IMG/VR virus record: IMGVR_UViG_3300044940_000698 | Span: 1 to 26,605 of that record | Reading direction: 5' to 3' (one strand) | From: a virus | Length of the DNA stretch: 26,605 nt | Shown: positions 8,722 through 15,857 of the stretch, one piece after another | Layout: every line of letters starts with the position of its first letter | Numbering within the stretch: position 1 is the first letter of the stretch | Notes under the pieces: model-generated | What the model was told of the DNA's origin: nothing | Database searches by the model: none | What the model saw: the letters and a program-made list of their open reading frames with translations, nothing else | Translations under genes and position numbers: made by a program

Positions 8722-9207
8722 TTATTTCAGGGGTTGGAGTTGTTTCGTTTTGAATCGGTAAACATGGGTCAGCATTCGGCGCATGCCATCGCTAAAGGGC
8801 TGTTCCACCACCCAGCCGGAAGTGGAGGTGCAGTGAATGACACCCAGCCCGCCAGTGGGATATTGCGTCAGCAGGCCGACATGCTGCGGATCGGTGAAGA
8901 ACTTAAACAGCAGCACATCACCTTCGCGCATCTTCTCGGCAGGTATTTCACGCAGATGCTTTGAAATGCTGGCCACCAGCCGCCCGCGCTCTGGATACAT
9001 GGAGTAATTAAATTCATCATGTTGAGAGAGCGGCTTGCCTTGGCCATCCTGCAGGCCAAGCTCATCAATCACGCCGATCACCAGCCCGATGCAATCCACC
9101 CCACAAGGGCCGCGCTTGCTTTTCTTCAGCCTGCCTTGGTGGTGGTATTTCGTGCCGAGCCAACTTCTGGCCTGCGCGGTAATCTGTTGTGGTGTGATTT
9201 TAGTCAT
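8722..9207 (-). CDS. NlpC/P60-family tail-associated peptidase
   Basis: A 161-residue NlpC/P60 cysteine peptidase, equivalent to ORFg14 of gene transfer agents, that helps the tail tip cross peptidoglycan. The catalytic Cys is in GVDCIGLV (about residue 38), the His is in DPQHVGLL (about 112), and the third polar residue lies near VIHCTS. It overlaps the upstream DUF2163 gene by 8 nt and ends 3 nt before the large tail gene, as expected of a tightly coupled tail operon. It appears intact. Confidence 0.88.
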   Translation of the reverse strand: MTKITPQQITAQARSWLGTKYHHQGRLKKSKRGPCGVDCIGLVIGVIDELGLQDGQGKPLSQHDEFNYSMYPERGRLVASISKHLREIPAEKMREGDVLLFKFFTDPQHVGLLTQYPTGGLGVIHCTSTSGWVVEQPFSDGMRRMLTHVYRFKTKQLQPLK

Positions 9208-10063
9208 TGCGGTTTGCCTTATCCATGGTGCCAGCGGTCATCAGCAATTTGTCCACGCCCGGCACATCCGGTTCGCCACGGAAATTAAGGATATTGCTGA
9301 ATTTCGACTGGCAGGTTTCGCGGGTCTTGTCACAGCCTGCGATGATCTTAAAACTATCTCCGGCCTGAATAGATTTGCCCATCGGCAAAGCCAATACGAC
9401 CTTACCGGCAGCGAATTCCTTCACTTCCATGCGCCGACCTTCATTATTGCCGGAGAGCCACTCCACTTCGCCGCCGGTAAACCAGCCCGCATCCTGAGTG
9501 AGGGCGGAAGCGATAAAGGTCTGGTTATTAGTGACATCGCTCACTGTGGTAGTGACAGTCACACCCGCCAGCGCCACTTTGCACTTGGTGTCGCCCAGAA
9601 TGGCGCGGCAAGAGGGCGAATACACATCGCCAATCGTCTGAGAGAGGTGCTGAGTCAGCCCACGCACCTCGGCGCGGAACATCGGGCCGTTCAATGTCAC
9701 TTCACCCAGCCGCCCGCGCTTCACTACCAGCTTGCCCTGCGATAAATCCTCATAATTAACCATGAAGATTTCGATTTCGGCGTAGTCATAGAGGCCAGCC
9801 AGCAAATCCGATTCCGTGATTTTGGACGGGAATGTCTGGCCTTCGACTTCCAGATTATCCACGCTCATGTTGGATTTGCTTTCCACCGTGGTCGGCGTGA
9901 ACCCGGCGATGGAATCATAATCCAGCCCATCGACGGTCAATACCTGGTCGTGATCGGTGAAGCCCAATTCCTCGCCATCGAGCCGGATAATCTTCCAGCA
10001 GGTGGCCAGCGTGGTCATGTCACTGGCGAAATGCGCCTCAAGCTGCGGTGTAATCACTCTCAT
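9200..10063 (-). CDS. DUF2163 tail hub protein
   Basis: A 287-residue DUF2163 protein (ORFg13-like), a baseplate hub component of GTA-like tails. It opens with the family pattern in which TTLATCWKIIRLDG leads into GFTDHDQVLTVDGLDYDSIAGF. The C-terminal part has the conserved Cys cluster SPSCRAILGDTKC and GCDKTRETCQSKFSN, then FRGEPDVPGVDKLL, consistent with the iron- or disulphide-bound hub domain reported for the GTA homologue. It looks complete. The zinc-ribbon cassette starts within 45 nt upstream and may have displaced the original ribosome binding site; only a weak GGCAACG remains. Confidence 0.87.
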   Translation of the reverse strand: MRVITPQLEAHFASDMTTLATCWKIIRLDGEELGFTDHDQVLTVDGLDYDSIAGFTPTTVESKSNMSVDNLEVEGQTFPSKITESDLLAGLYDYAEIEIFMVNYEDLSQGKLVVKRGRLGEVTLNGPMFRAEVRGLTQHLSQTIGDVYSPSCRAILGDTKCKVALAGVTVTTTVSDVTNNQTFIASALTQDAGWFTGGEVEWLSGNNEGRRMEVKEFAAGKVVLALPMGKSIQAGDSFKIIAGCDKTRETCQSKFSNILNFRGEPDVPGVDKLLMTAGTMDKANRND

Positions 10064-10070
10064 AAATTCG

Positions 10071-10106
10071 TTGCCACGTTAAAGATTTTTCCAATATATT
10101 ACGCTC
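10071..10106 (+). promoter_or_regulatory. predicted leaderless promoter of the zinc-ribbon gene
   Basis: TTGCCA (10071-10076), an 18-nt spacer, TATATT (10095-10100), then exactly 6 nt before the ATG at 10107. There is no Shine-Dalgarno sequence. Confidence 0.55.
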
Positions 10107-10346
10107 ATGGCCAAGACACTGATTTGCAAAGCCTGTGGTCACATGGGCAAACCGGCACGGAAGACGAAGGGCAGTCTCCTGATTGAGATTGTCCTGTGGA
10201 TTTGTTTTATCGTTCCCGGCTTGGTCTATACGCTGTGGCGTTGCACCACGCGGTTCAATGCCTGCAAGAAATGTGGTGGTATCGAATTGGTGCCAGTCGA
10301 TTCCCCCATCGGGCAGAAACTGGTTAGCGAGCACCATCCCGCCTAG
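10107..10346 (+). CDS. small zinc-ribbon membrane protein
   Basis: A 79-residue protein with CKAC near residue 7 and CKKC near residue 53, forming a split two-CxxC zinc ribbon on either side of one membrane helix (LLIEIVLWICFIVPGLVYTLW). Proteins of this layout are common small accessory genes of unknown function. It is inserted antisense between the DUF2163 and DUF2460 tail genes and leaves both intact. Its TAG stop overlaps the TAG stop of the DUF2460 gene in the palindrome CTAG. It has its own promoter with no leader. Confidence 0.75.
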   Translation: MAKTLICKACGHMGKPARKTKGSLLIEIVLWICFIVPGLVYTLWRCTTRFNACKKCGGIELVPVDSPIGQKLVSEHHPA

Positions 10347-10927
10347 ACGCGCACCTCGATCAGCGGAATGTTGTTCCAACTACCGGCGTTGAAGCTATCC
10401 ATCGAAAGCCCCAGCTCGTCTGTATCGAACCGCACCGGCACATCAAATTCGAAATCCACCGTGAGCGTGCCGGTATGGGTGGTGGTGATGATGCCGGTGG
10501 CCGTGTCCACGCTCCAGCCGCTCACTTGCAGAATGCTGTTTTTGTAGAGCTTCACCGTGCCAGCGACCGGCTTACTGATAATGCGCTCCGACACCACCGC
10601 ACCGCTGACATACCGCTTCACCAGCTGGTATTCATCGCCACCGAGCGATTGCAGCGGCTGGTTCACTGCTTTGAAGTCACTCCAATCCTTGAAGCGAAAT
10701 CCCACCGCCTTGCCACGCCGCGCACGGAAGAAGGCAATCAGCACCTGCCATTGCGTTTCGGTTTTAACGCCGGAGGCGGCGTTATACCGCGCACGCGCTT
10801 GGCTCCATTTGCTGTTGCGTTGTTCATGCCCGGATACAGTGGTAACCACATCTGTCATAAACATCGGACCGCCATTCGCGCCATAGCTGATGTCGCTTGG
10901 GAACTGGGTTTCTACGAAGCTTGTCAT
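10343..10927 (-). CDS. DUF2460 tail protein
   Basis: A 194-residue DUF2460 protein (ORFg12-like distal tail component of GTA-like siphophages). Signatures include SDISYGANGGPMFMTDVVT at the N-terminus, RARYNAASGVKTETQWQ, FFRARRGKAVGFRFKDW and the C-terminal FNAGSWNNIPLIEVRV. I chose the ATG at 10927 because family similarity begins at MTSFVETQFPSDI; the upstream reading runs into the hairpin repeat region. The ribosome binding site is weak (GGAA, 9 nt upstream). It appears intact. Confidence 0.88.
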   Translation of the reverse strand: MTSFVETQFPSDISYGANGGPMFMTDVVTTVSGHEQRNSKWSQARARYNAASGVKTETQWQVLIAFFRARRGKAVGFRFKDWSDFKAVNQPLQSLGGDEYQLVKRYVSGAVVSERIISKPVAGTVKLYKNSILQVSGWSVDTATGIITTTHTGTLTVDFEFDVPVRFDTDELGLSMDSFNAGSWNNIPLIEVRV

Positions 10928-10986
10928 GTTGATATTCCAAATAGTTAAAGCCCAAACGTTAGAGTTTTGGCTGGAAAGGCGGCAAA

Positions 10987-11322
10987 GAATGAGTGAAGAA
11001 TGTGTAGATATGTCGGACCATCTCCACACATCATTCCGCTGAAAATCCCTTTATTCAGGTCAATTCAGCGGCGTTTTTCGGAATGAGTGAAGAACGTATG
11101 TAGATGTCGGACCATCATCATACATTCTTTGGCAAAGCCGCCTGAGCGAGAAAAAGCTGGCTGATTTGTCAAGAACGTATCGGGATGAGTCGATATATCG
11201 GACCACCTCTACACATTCTTTCGAGGTTTCTTGCTGCAATGGGCATATTCGTCGAGTTAGCTGCAGGAATGCATGAGAATAAGTCGGAATATGTCAATAT
11301 GTCGGACCATCACTACAGATTC
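10987..11322. repeat. four-copy imperfect hairpin repeat array between tail genes
   Basis: Copies lie at 10987-11036, 11081-11127, 11171-11218 and 11267-11322. All share the core ATcGGACCA within ATGTCGGACCATC, an AT-rich 5' arm beginning GAATG or GAAC, and a 3' arm ending in ATTC. Core-to-core spacing is 94, 91 and 104 nt. Copies 1 and 2 fold well: TGTG pairs with CACA in copy 1 and TATG with CATA in copy 2, a compensatory change. Copies 3 and 4 are more diverged. The array fills the 385-nt gap between the tape-measure remnant and the DUF2460 gene, and the tape-measure TAG stop lies in copy 4. No gene was found in the gap on either strand. Confidence 0.8.
11036..11078 (+). terminator. stem-loop in the spacer between repeat copies 1 and 2
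   Basis: CCGCTGAA (11036-11043) pairs perfectly with TTCAGCGG (11064-11071), with a 20-nt loop, followed on the plus strand by CGTTTTT. It has the shape of a plus-strand terminator, although the long loop weakens the case. Confidence 0.35.
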
Positions 11323-12071
11323 CTCCGCGCCCGTTCCATTTGTCGTGCCATATCCGCTGCAATCTGGCTTTGGCTTTGCCGGAAACTGCGAACATCGGGT
11401 GTTTGCACACTCATGTTGATGGTAATCGGCGCACCACCTGCCATGGCTTGATTGGGCAGGATATTGAGTGGGGAATTTCCTGCAAATGCCAGCTCAGGCC
11501 CGCGTTCGCCAACGACACCGAACTGCCCTGGCTTCAGCTTGCCACCGTCAGCGAAGAATCCGCCGAAGAAGTTGCCGACGCTGGAGAGTAAACCGCCAAA
11601 CCCGCCACCCGATCCACCGCTGCCACCGAATAACCCGCCGATAGAGCCGAAGATATCATCCATAAAACCACCTTTGCCAGTGATTCCGAGATTCTTCAGT
11701 GCGCTGTTGAGCAAGGCGCGGTTAATGTCGGATAGCATGCCTTTAAAGAAATCGCCGAAGCCATCGAAGCGTCCGCTGATTGCGTCCAGTGAGTCGGCAA
11801 TCGTGCCTTCCATGGTTTCGCCGATGCGAGAAAATTCATCACCAATCGTTTCGCCCGTTTTCTTAGTGGCATTTTCCATCTTCTGGTTTGCCTGTTCTAC
11901 GGCACGACCAAAGGTTTCCTGATTGATGTAGCCTTTCTCCAGCAGCTGGTTGAGCTGCGTCATCTCCTTGTTATAATTTTCCAGCGGCGTGCGCGTAGCA
12001 TCGATGATGCGCTGCGCTTCCTGCTGGAGCTTGTTGAACTGCTTGGTGTATTGAAATATACTTGAAGACAA
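11313..12071 (-). pseudogene. tail tape-measure protein, only the C-terminal part remains
   Basis: About 245 residues of the C-terminal part of a lambda-type tail tape-measure protein. Visible are the helical region with ATRTPLENYNKEMTQLNQLL and GYINQETFGRAVEQANQ, the Gly-rich segment (GGLFGGSGGSGGGFGG), the FADGGKLKPGQFGVVGERGPE motif and the terminal QSQSQIAADMARQMERARRNL, all typical of the end of this family. Phage-like sequence begins at about 12047; the eight residues before it come from AT-rich cassette DNA. Most of the ruler domain and the preceding tail-assembly chaperone genes are missing, so no normal tail could be built. Confidence 0.88.
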
Positions 12072-12096
12072 TGGACATGTCTGTTAAAAAATCATT
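12062..12096 (+). promoter_or_regulatory. possible leaderless promoter of the 185-residue membrane protein
   Basis: TTGAAG (12062-12067), a 17-nt spacer, TAAAAA (12085-12090), then 6 nt before the ATG at 12097. The -10 box matches consensus at only four of six positions, so this is the weakest of the set. Confidence 0.4.
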
Positions 12097-12654
12097 ATGA
12101 GTGATGATAAATATATTTACGCTGGGATTGCTTCAATCATAGCCGCAGTAATTACTTTAGCGGGAGCTTTACTGAGCGTTTGGGTAACTAATAGGGCAAA
12201 CTTAAGGCGCATAAAATTAGAACAAGATTATCAAAAAACAAAAGATACAAAGGCTTTTCTTACAAGCAAAGCGGAAGAATTATATGAATTAACCGAAAAA
12301 TGGTTTATTAGTTTATCTGGCTATTATCTTAACTTATCTTTTGTTATGCAAGGAAAAATAACTTATAATGATCATTTGGATTGGATTATAAAGCAAAATA
12401 CGGATGAGATTAAGTTTTATCGTATAGAAATGATAATCAGTCTTTACATTCCTCACTTAAAAAATTGTTATGAAGAAATCATAAAATCTCGCAGTGTATT
12501 GAATGAAATACATAGAAGATATAAAAAAGACTATGAACAGGGATATGCTGATGGTTCAGCATATTTAAGAGATTATGTTTCTGCTCAACATCATATAGAA
12601 AAGCATTTCGAAGATTTCAAACAAAAAATCGCAGCATTTGTAAAATCTATTTAA
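12097..12654 (+). CDS. single-pass membrane protein of unknown function
   Basis: A 185-residue protein with a short acidic N-terminus, one membrane helix (about residues 8-30, AGIASIIAAVITLAGALLSVWV) and a long charged, helical cytoplasmic domain rich in Lys, Glu, Tyr and Ile. I recognise no named family. The design of one N-terminal helix plus an all-helical domain recurs among small membrane effectors and sensors in defence islands, but that is only an analogy. It is strongly AT-rich, has no Shine-Dalgarno sequence, and replaces the 5' part of the tape-measure gene. A convergent 44-residue membrane peptide lies beyond its 3' end, separated by a perfect inverted repeat. Confidence 0.72.
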   Translation: MSDDKYIYAGIASIIAAVITLAGALLSVWVTNRANLRRIKLEQDYQKTKDTKAFLTSKAEELYELTEKWFISLSGYYLNLSFVMQGKITYNDHLDWIIKQNTDEIKFYRIEMIISLYIPHLKNCYEEIIKSRSVLNEIHRRYKKDYEQGYADGSAYLRDYVSAQHHIEKHFEDFKQKIAAFVKSI

Positions 12655-12724
12655 CGGTTTTTGATTTACCAAAATATAGATTATGTAGTGCTAACTGGCA
12701 GTATCGGACGGAGTTTGCCTTGTG

Positions 12725-12776
12725 GGTATCCACATACCGAAAAATTGCTCTTCTATTTTCTCGGTATGTGGATACC
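12725..12776. repeat. perfect 16-bp inverted repeat
   Basis: GGTATCCACATACCGA (12725-12740) and its exact complement (12761-12776) flank a 20-nt loop. It lies 70 nt after the membrane-protein stop and 9 nt after the stop of the convergent small gene, so a bidirectional terminator is the simplest reading. There is no T-run after either arm, so a protein-binding or recombination site is also possible. Confidence 0.85.
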
Positions 12777-12785
12777 GCACCATAC

Positions 12786-12920
12786 TCAATCTTGCTGTTT
12801 TTCTATTTGTGAAATACGATATTCTAAATGCTTATAATCCGACTTATAAGCATAAATAGTAATACTAAAAAGCAGAGTGATTGTAAATAGTATGATAGAT
12901 ATTATGATTTCTAAAGTCAT
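12786..12920 (-). CDS. 44-residue membrane peptide
   Basis: A short reading frame with an N-terminal membrane helix (MTLEIIISIILFTITLLFSI and a few more residues) followed by a charged tail ending EKQQD. A good ribosome binding site (GGAG, 8 nt before the ATG at 12920) supports real translation. It faces the 185-residue membrane protein tail to tail. It could be a small toxin-like peptide, a membrane partner of that protein, or an orphan. No family is recognised. The rest of the 12655-13012 gap holds only the inverted repeat and AT-rich sequence. Confidence 0.5.
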   Translation of the reverse strand: MTLEIIISIILFTITLLFSITIYAYKSDYKHLEYRISQIEKQQD

Positions 12921-13012
12921 AATTAAATACTCCAATTTAGGAGCTGTGCATAATCAGGATAGACTATTAGATACAAAAAGGCAATTCGTATTTTTATAAG
13001 ATCTTAAGGCTT

Positions 13013-13426
13013 TTAATCCATATTTTGAATGATAGGTGTTACGGTTTGTTCGCTGAGTGCGCCTGTGCCAGTGAAGCTGAAGGATGCTTCCACCAACCCA
13101 TCGAAAGAGGCGCTGTAGGAAATGGAAGTGATGATTGCATCTCCACTCCAGTATTTCGCTCCGGTGTCATCACCTTCGGGATAAAGGTTAAGCGTCACGG
13201 TCGCGCCTGCGGCCAGAGCGCCTTGGCCTTCGGTGTCGGTTTCGTCCCAGAACGCATCGAAACTGCCCGACCAGCCTTTGATGGTGGCCTGGTTCTTGCG
13301 CCACTGCGTTCCGATGATAGATGCGTCGACGGTGTCGGATGTGACTTCCATCGACCATGATTTTACTTCTGCGACCTGGTCAGTCCCGATAAAGACTTTC
13401 CCCTCGCTGCCAGCGTGTGTTGCCAT
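13013..13426 (-). CDS. phage major tail tube protein
   Basis: A 137-residue tail tube protein of the siphophage type. It opens with GSEGKVFIGTDQVAEVKSWSMEVTSDTVDAS, continues with WSGSFDAFWDETDTEGQ and LNLYPEGDDTGAKYWSGDAIITS, and closes with SFSFTGTGAL. It has a good ribosome binding site (AAGGAG, 7 nt before ATG). The last residues (about TPIIQNMD) are coded by AT-rich DNA, so the cassette junction lies at about 13030-13040 and the C-terminus may be slightly changed. The tail-assembly chaperones expected next are absent. Confidence 0.85.
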   Translation of the reverse strand: MATHAGSEGKVFIGTDQVAEVKSWSMEVTSDTVDASIIGTQWRKNQATIKGWSGSFDAFWDETDTEGQGALAAGATVTLNLYPEGDDTGAKYWSGDAIITSISYSASFDGLVEASFSFTGTGALSEQTVTPIIQNMD

Positions 13427-13452
13427 GGTATTCTCCTTGTTGGTTGGTTAAA

Positions 13453-13484
13453 TAAAAAAGGGCAGCCCCGTGAGGGACTGCCCA
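13453..13484 (-). terminator. Rho-independent terminator upstream of the tail tube gene
   Basis: On the minus strand GGGCAG (from 13478-13483) pairs with CTGCCC (from 13460-13465), extended by a CCC/GGG block around a 4-nt loop, followed by six T residues. It lies inside the late operon, after the tail terminator-like gene, and could set relative expression of head and tail genes. Confidence 0.8.
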
Positions 13485-13509
13485 GTGATGAACCGCGAGT
13501 CTGGAGGCA

Positions 13510-13953
13510 TCAGACTGGGGTTTGCGGCTCATGTTCCTTGACGGCGTAAGCCGCACTGAATGTAAGAATGGTGACGGCAATCGGCTTTTCGCCGTCATCA
13601 GAAAATTGGGTTTCGGTGCTGCTGAGACTGATGTCTTTTACCAATCCGCCAAGTGTGGGATCAGCGCCGATCTGCTGCTCAATTTCCAGCGCCAGCGTGT
13701 CGGCAATTTCATCCACATTACCGCGAGCCTTCACATAGGCTTCGATGGTTACCAGCAACTCGCGCTGCTGCGTGCGCGGGCGGCTGATGGAGCGTTCGCC
13801 GACCGTTTCCTGCTTGGTGTAAACCAGAAGGGCTGGCAGCTTGGCATCATCCAGCGCATAAACCCGCGCTTCATAAACGTGGTTTTCAGCGCTGGTATTG
13901 CCAGTGAGCAATGCAGTGACCGCATTGCGGATTTTGGTGCGTGCGTGTGTCAT
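13510..13953 (-). CDS. tail terminator/minor tail U-like protein
   Basis: A 147-residue protein. The N-terminus THARTKIRNAVTALLTG with VYEARVYALDDAKLPALLVYT, and the middle RELLVTIEAYVKARGNVDEIADTLALEIEQQI, match the usual layout of siphophage tail-terminator or minor tail U-like proteins, in which an N-terminal helix precedes a beta-sandwich. It sits exactly where such a protein belongs, between the head-tail connector (with an ATGA overlap) and the tail tube. No truncation is evident. Confidence 0.7.
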   Translation of the reverse strand: MTHARTKIRNAVTALLTGNTSAENHVYEARVYALDDAKLPALLVYTKQETVGERSISRPRTQQRELLVTIEAYVKARGNVDEIADTLALEIEQQIGADPTLGGLVKDISLSSTETQFSDDGEKPIAVTILTFSAAYAVKEHEPQTPV

Positions 13954-14261
13954 AACTTCTCCAGCATAATTTCTGTGATGCCCTCGCTATCCGGACGGAT
14001 GACAGCCACTTCATAATCCTTACCATCCACGGTAAACTGATCGCCGGTTTGCAGCTCAGCCACATCAGCGGTGCGAACCGAGAGGACGGGCTGCGCCACC
14101 ACCACATCCACCGATTCGCCGCTGGCCAGCTCACTGTAGGCCTGCAACATGCCGGACAGGACGCGAGGTGCTCCACCAGTTGGGGTGTAGGTGACCTCGC
14201 GCCCATCCAGCGCGTTCAACAACGTCAGGTGATGGCCATGCATGTCGTCGATAAACGGCAT
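13950..14261 (-). CDS. head-tail connector-like protein
   Basis: A 103-residue protein of mainly beta composition, with ALDGREVTYTPTGGAPRVLSGM and VLSVRTADVAELQTGDQFTVDGKDYEVAVIRPDSEGITEIMLEKL. The last stretch resembles head-tail joining proteins of the gpFII or ATP-binding-sugar-transporter-like family. The gene order (DUF2190, this gene, tail terminator, tail tube) supports the assignment. The start overlaps the DUF2190 stop by one base and the stop overlaps the next start, so translation is coupled. Confidence 0.7.
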   Translation of the reverse strand: MPFIDDMHGHHLTLLNALDGREVTYTPTGGAPRVLSGMLQAYSELASGESVDVVVAQPVLSVRTADVAELQTGDQFTVDGKDYEVAVIRPDSEGITEIMLEKL

Positions 14262-14590
14262 TACAGCCCCACATTGAGCAGGATTTTGGCCGTTGCATCG
14301 CCGCTTAGCGCCGCTTCTGCCGCCACGCCGACGATGGTATTGCCGGATGCGGTGGTAGTCAGCACCGAGTTAGTGGCATCCCAATAGAGCTTTGCGCCCT
14401 GGCTTACTGCGCCAGTTGCTTTTGGCACGCTGAATACGCCTTTGATATGCACCGCGCCGGTTTTGCCGTTAGCGATATCGGTGGTGGCAACACCGCCAAT
14501 TGCGCCAATCAGCACGAAATCGCCGGAATCAATATCCGCTCCGGCGGTGTAGTTGAGGGCATTGCCCTCCTGAACGAAGTTAGTAGCCAT
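14261..14590 (-). CDS. DUF2190 capsid-associated protein
   Basis: A 109-residue DUF2190 protein, a family found beside major capsid genes and thought to decorate the capsid. Signatures are the start FVQEGNALNYTAGADIDSGDFVLIG, then GKTGAVHIKGVFSVPKATGAVSQGAKLYWDATN, and the end GDATAKILLNVGL. A strong ribosome binding site (AAGGAG, 7 nt before ATG) is present. Normally it follows the capsid gene directly; here the toxin-antitoxin cassette has been placed between them. Confidence 0.85.
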   Translation of the reverse strand: MATNFVQEGNALNYTAGADIDSGDFVLIGAIGGVATTDIANGKTGAVHIKGVFSVPKATGAVSQGAKLYWDATNSVLTTTASGNTIVGVAAEAALSGDATAKILLNVGL

Positions 14591-14625
14591 AAGATTCTCC
14601 TTAAAGTTAGTTGGTTAGAGGATGT

Positions 14626-14654
14626 TTGTAAGTTTTGTACAAAAGTGTTATAGT
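14626..14654 (+). promoter_or_regulatory. toxin-antitoxin promoter with TGTACA palindrome operator
   Basis: TTGTAA (14626-14631), a 17-nt spacer and TATAGT (14649-14654) form a likely promoter. The perfect 12-bp palindrome TTTTGTACAAAA (14633-14644) fills the spacer. TGTACA is the core of known YefM-type operators, so binding of the antitoxin would block RNA polymerase and give autorepression. Family knowledge supplies the operator core; the fit here is inference. Confidence 0.6.
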
Positions 14655-14687
14655 GAGGCTATAAGATGAAAAATCGGAGGTTTTAGA

Positions 14688-14939
14688 ATGCAAACAGTCT
14701 CTTCAAGCGAAGCCCGCAACAATCTTGCGGCCATGCTGGATAAAGCCCAACATGAGCCTATCGCCATCCAGAAGCAGGGCAGAAAAGCCGCTGTTCTCGT
14801 GTCCTATGAAGAATACGAGCGGCTAACCAATGCTTCCGCAGCCGCGTTTCAGGCGATTTGCGACACGGTAGGAGCAAAAGCGCAGTCCAGAGGATTGACC
14901 GAAGAAAAACTCGCGGAGATTCTGGCTGAAAATGACTAA
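14688..14939 (+). CDS. Phd/YefM-family antitoxin
   Basis: An 83-residue antitoxin. The N-terminal Phd/YefM DNA-binding fold is clear (SSSEARNNLAAMLDKAQHEPIAIQKQGRKAAVLVSYEEYERL), and the C-terminal 35 residues should form the flexible helix that neutralises the toxin. There is a strong ribosome binding site (GGAGG, 7 nt before ATG). It overlaps the toxin gene by 8 nt, which is typical of this module class. Base composition is closer to the phage genes than that of the other cassettes, so it may have a separate origin. Confidence 0.9.
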   Translation: MQTVSSSEARNNLAAMLDKAQHEPIAIQKQGRKAAVLVSYEEYERLTNASAAAFQAICDTVGAKAQSRGLTEEKLAEILAEND

Positions 14940-15354
14940 TTCCAAACTCCGCGTTATCCTCGATATCAATCTACTGATAAGTCTTGCTCTCACGCCTCAT
15001 TCCGTGACAGCCAGTGCGGTTCGCATGATTATCGACCATTGCCACCTGCTGGTATCACAGGCGACCATGGATGAATTTGCGACTGTTCTGAACCGCATCC
15101 AGACAAAGGGCTTCATTAAGCAGAACGAAGCTCTTGCACTGATTCATGCTTATAAGGAACTGGTTGAGTGGGTTCCCATCATTGAGCATGTAAAAGAGTG
15201 CCGTGACCCGAAAGACGATAAGTTCCTCGAACTCGCCGTAAATGGCAAAGCTGAATACCTTATCACTGGCGATCAGGATTTACTGGTACTTCACCCGTTC
15301 AGAGACACTAAGATTCTTACCACCAAAGATTTTATCGACTTACTCCTCACTTAA
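14932..15354 (+). CDS. PIN-domain toxin (putative ribonuclease)
   Basis: A 140-residue PIN-domain protein of the putative toxin-component family paired with Phd-type antitoxins. Acidic residues for metal binding are visible: ILDINLLIS near residue 10, the Glu in MDEFATVL near 43, DPKDDKFLELA near 93, and LITGDQDLL near 112. It is expected to cleave RNA, its activity being held by the antitoxin made from the overlapping upstream gene. Its TAA stop overlaps the TAA stop of the capsid remnant in the palindrome TTAA. The gene looks complete. Confidence 0.88.
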   Translation: MTNSKLRVILDINLLISLALTPHSVTASAVRMIIDHCHLLVSQATMDEFATVLNRIQTKGFIKQNEALALIHAYKELVEWVPIIEHVKECRDPKDDKFLELAVNGKAEYLITGDQDLLVLHPFRDTKILTTKDFIDLLLT

Positions 15355-15852
15355 GCGCCCGGATTTTTATACAGGGTGCGGAACTCCAGCGGCGCTGCTG
15401 CCGCATCGATGCGAACCTTGTATTCCACACCGTCAATCGTCCAGCCGTCTTGCTGATCTAGGAATGGAGCGGCAATGCCATCGAGATAGCCCACCTCAAT
15501 CGTGTCAAACACGCTCGGATCAGCGGCCAGATACCATGCGATGGTAGAGGCAGCATCCAAACGCGCATCCACAATCACCTCAGCTGCGTTGCGAACAGGG
15601 CTTAAGCACACGGCTATTGGTTTTCGACGGATCGGTTTCCGAGGTCATCAACACTTGCGCCGTATCTTCCAATGCCGCAGGCACAAGCAGAAACGATGGG
15701 CGGATGTTCAGCGTTGCCTTACCATTCTTCTGGGTACGCATGGCGGTGCGCCCAGCGCCAACACTGGCAGCAGTGATTGCCGCGCCACTGCCTGCCAAGT
15801 TGTTATGGCTGGCATGGAACAGCGCGACCCCATTACTCATGGTCGGGTTACT
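15351..15852 (-). pseudogene. major capsid protein remnant (protease/capsid fusion type), truncated and frameshifted
   Basis: The last 165 or so residues of a phage capsid protein of the prohead protease/major capsid fusion type: NPTMSNGVALFHASHNNLAGSGAAI, then GKATLNIRPSFLLVPAALE, and in a second frame NAAEVIVDARLDAASTIAWYLAADPSVFDTIEVGYLDG. The two frames join near 15600-15610, where one extra base in CTTAAGCCC disrupts what would read LNPVRNAAEV. Upstream, phage similarity stops at about 15852, where the 473-residue cassette gene begins. The protease domain and most of the capsid domain are missing. This cannot make a capsid. Confidence 0.85.
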
Positions 15853-15857
15853 GAATA

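Noticed and set aside
10987-11322. Possible CRISPR array
   Set aside because: Copies differ in length and sequence outside a short core, spacers are unequal and contain their own inverted repeats, and there are no cas genes.
6016-12071. Functional gene transfer agent
   Set aside because: The tail gene order is GTA-like, but terminase, capsid, tape measure and the large tail protein are all broken, and lysis and methylase genes are phage-like.
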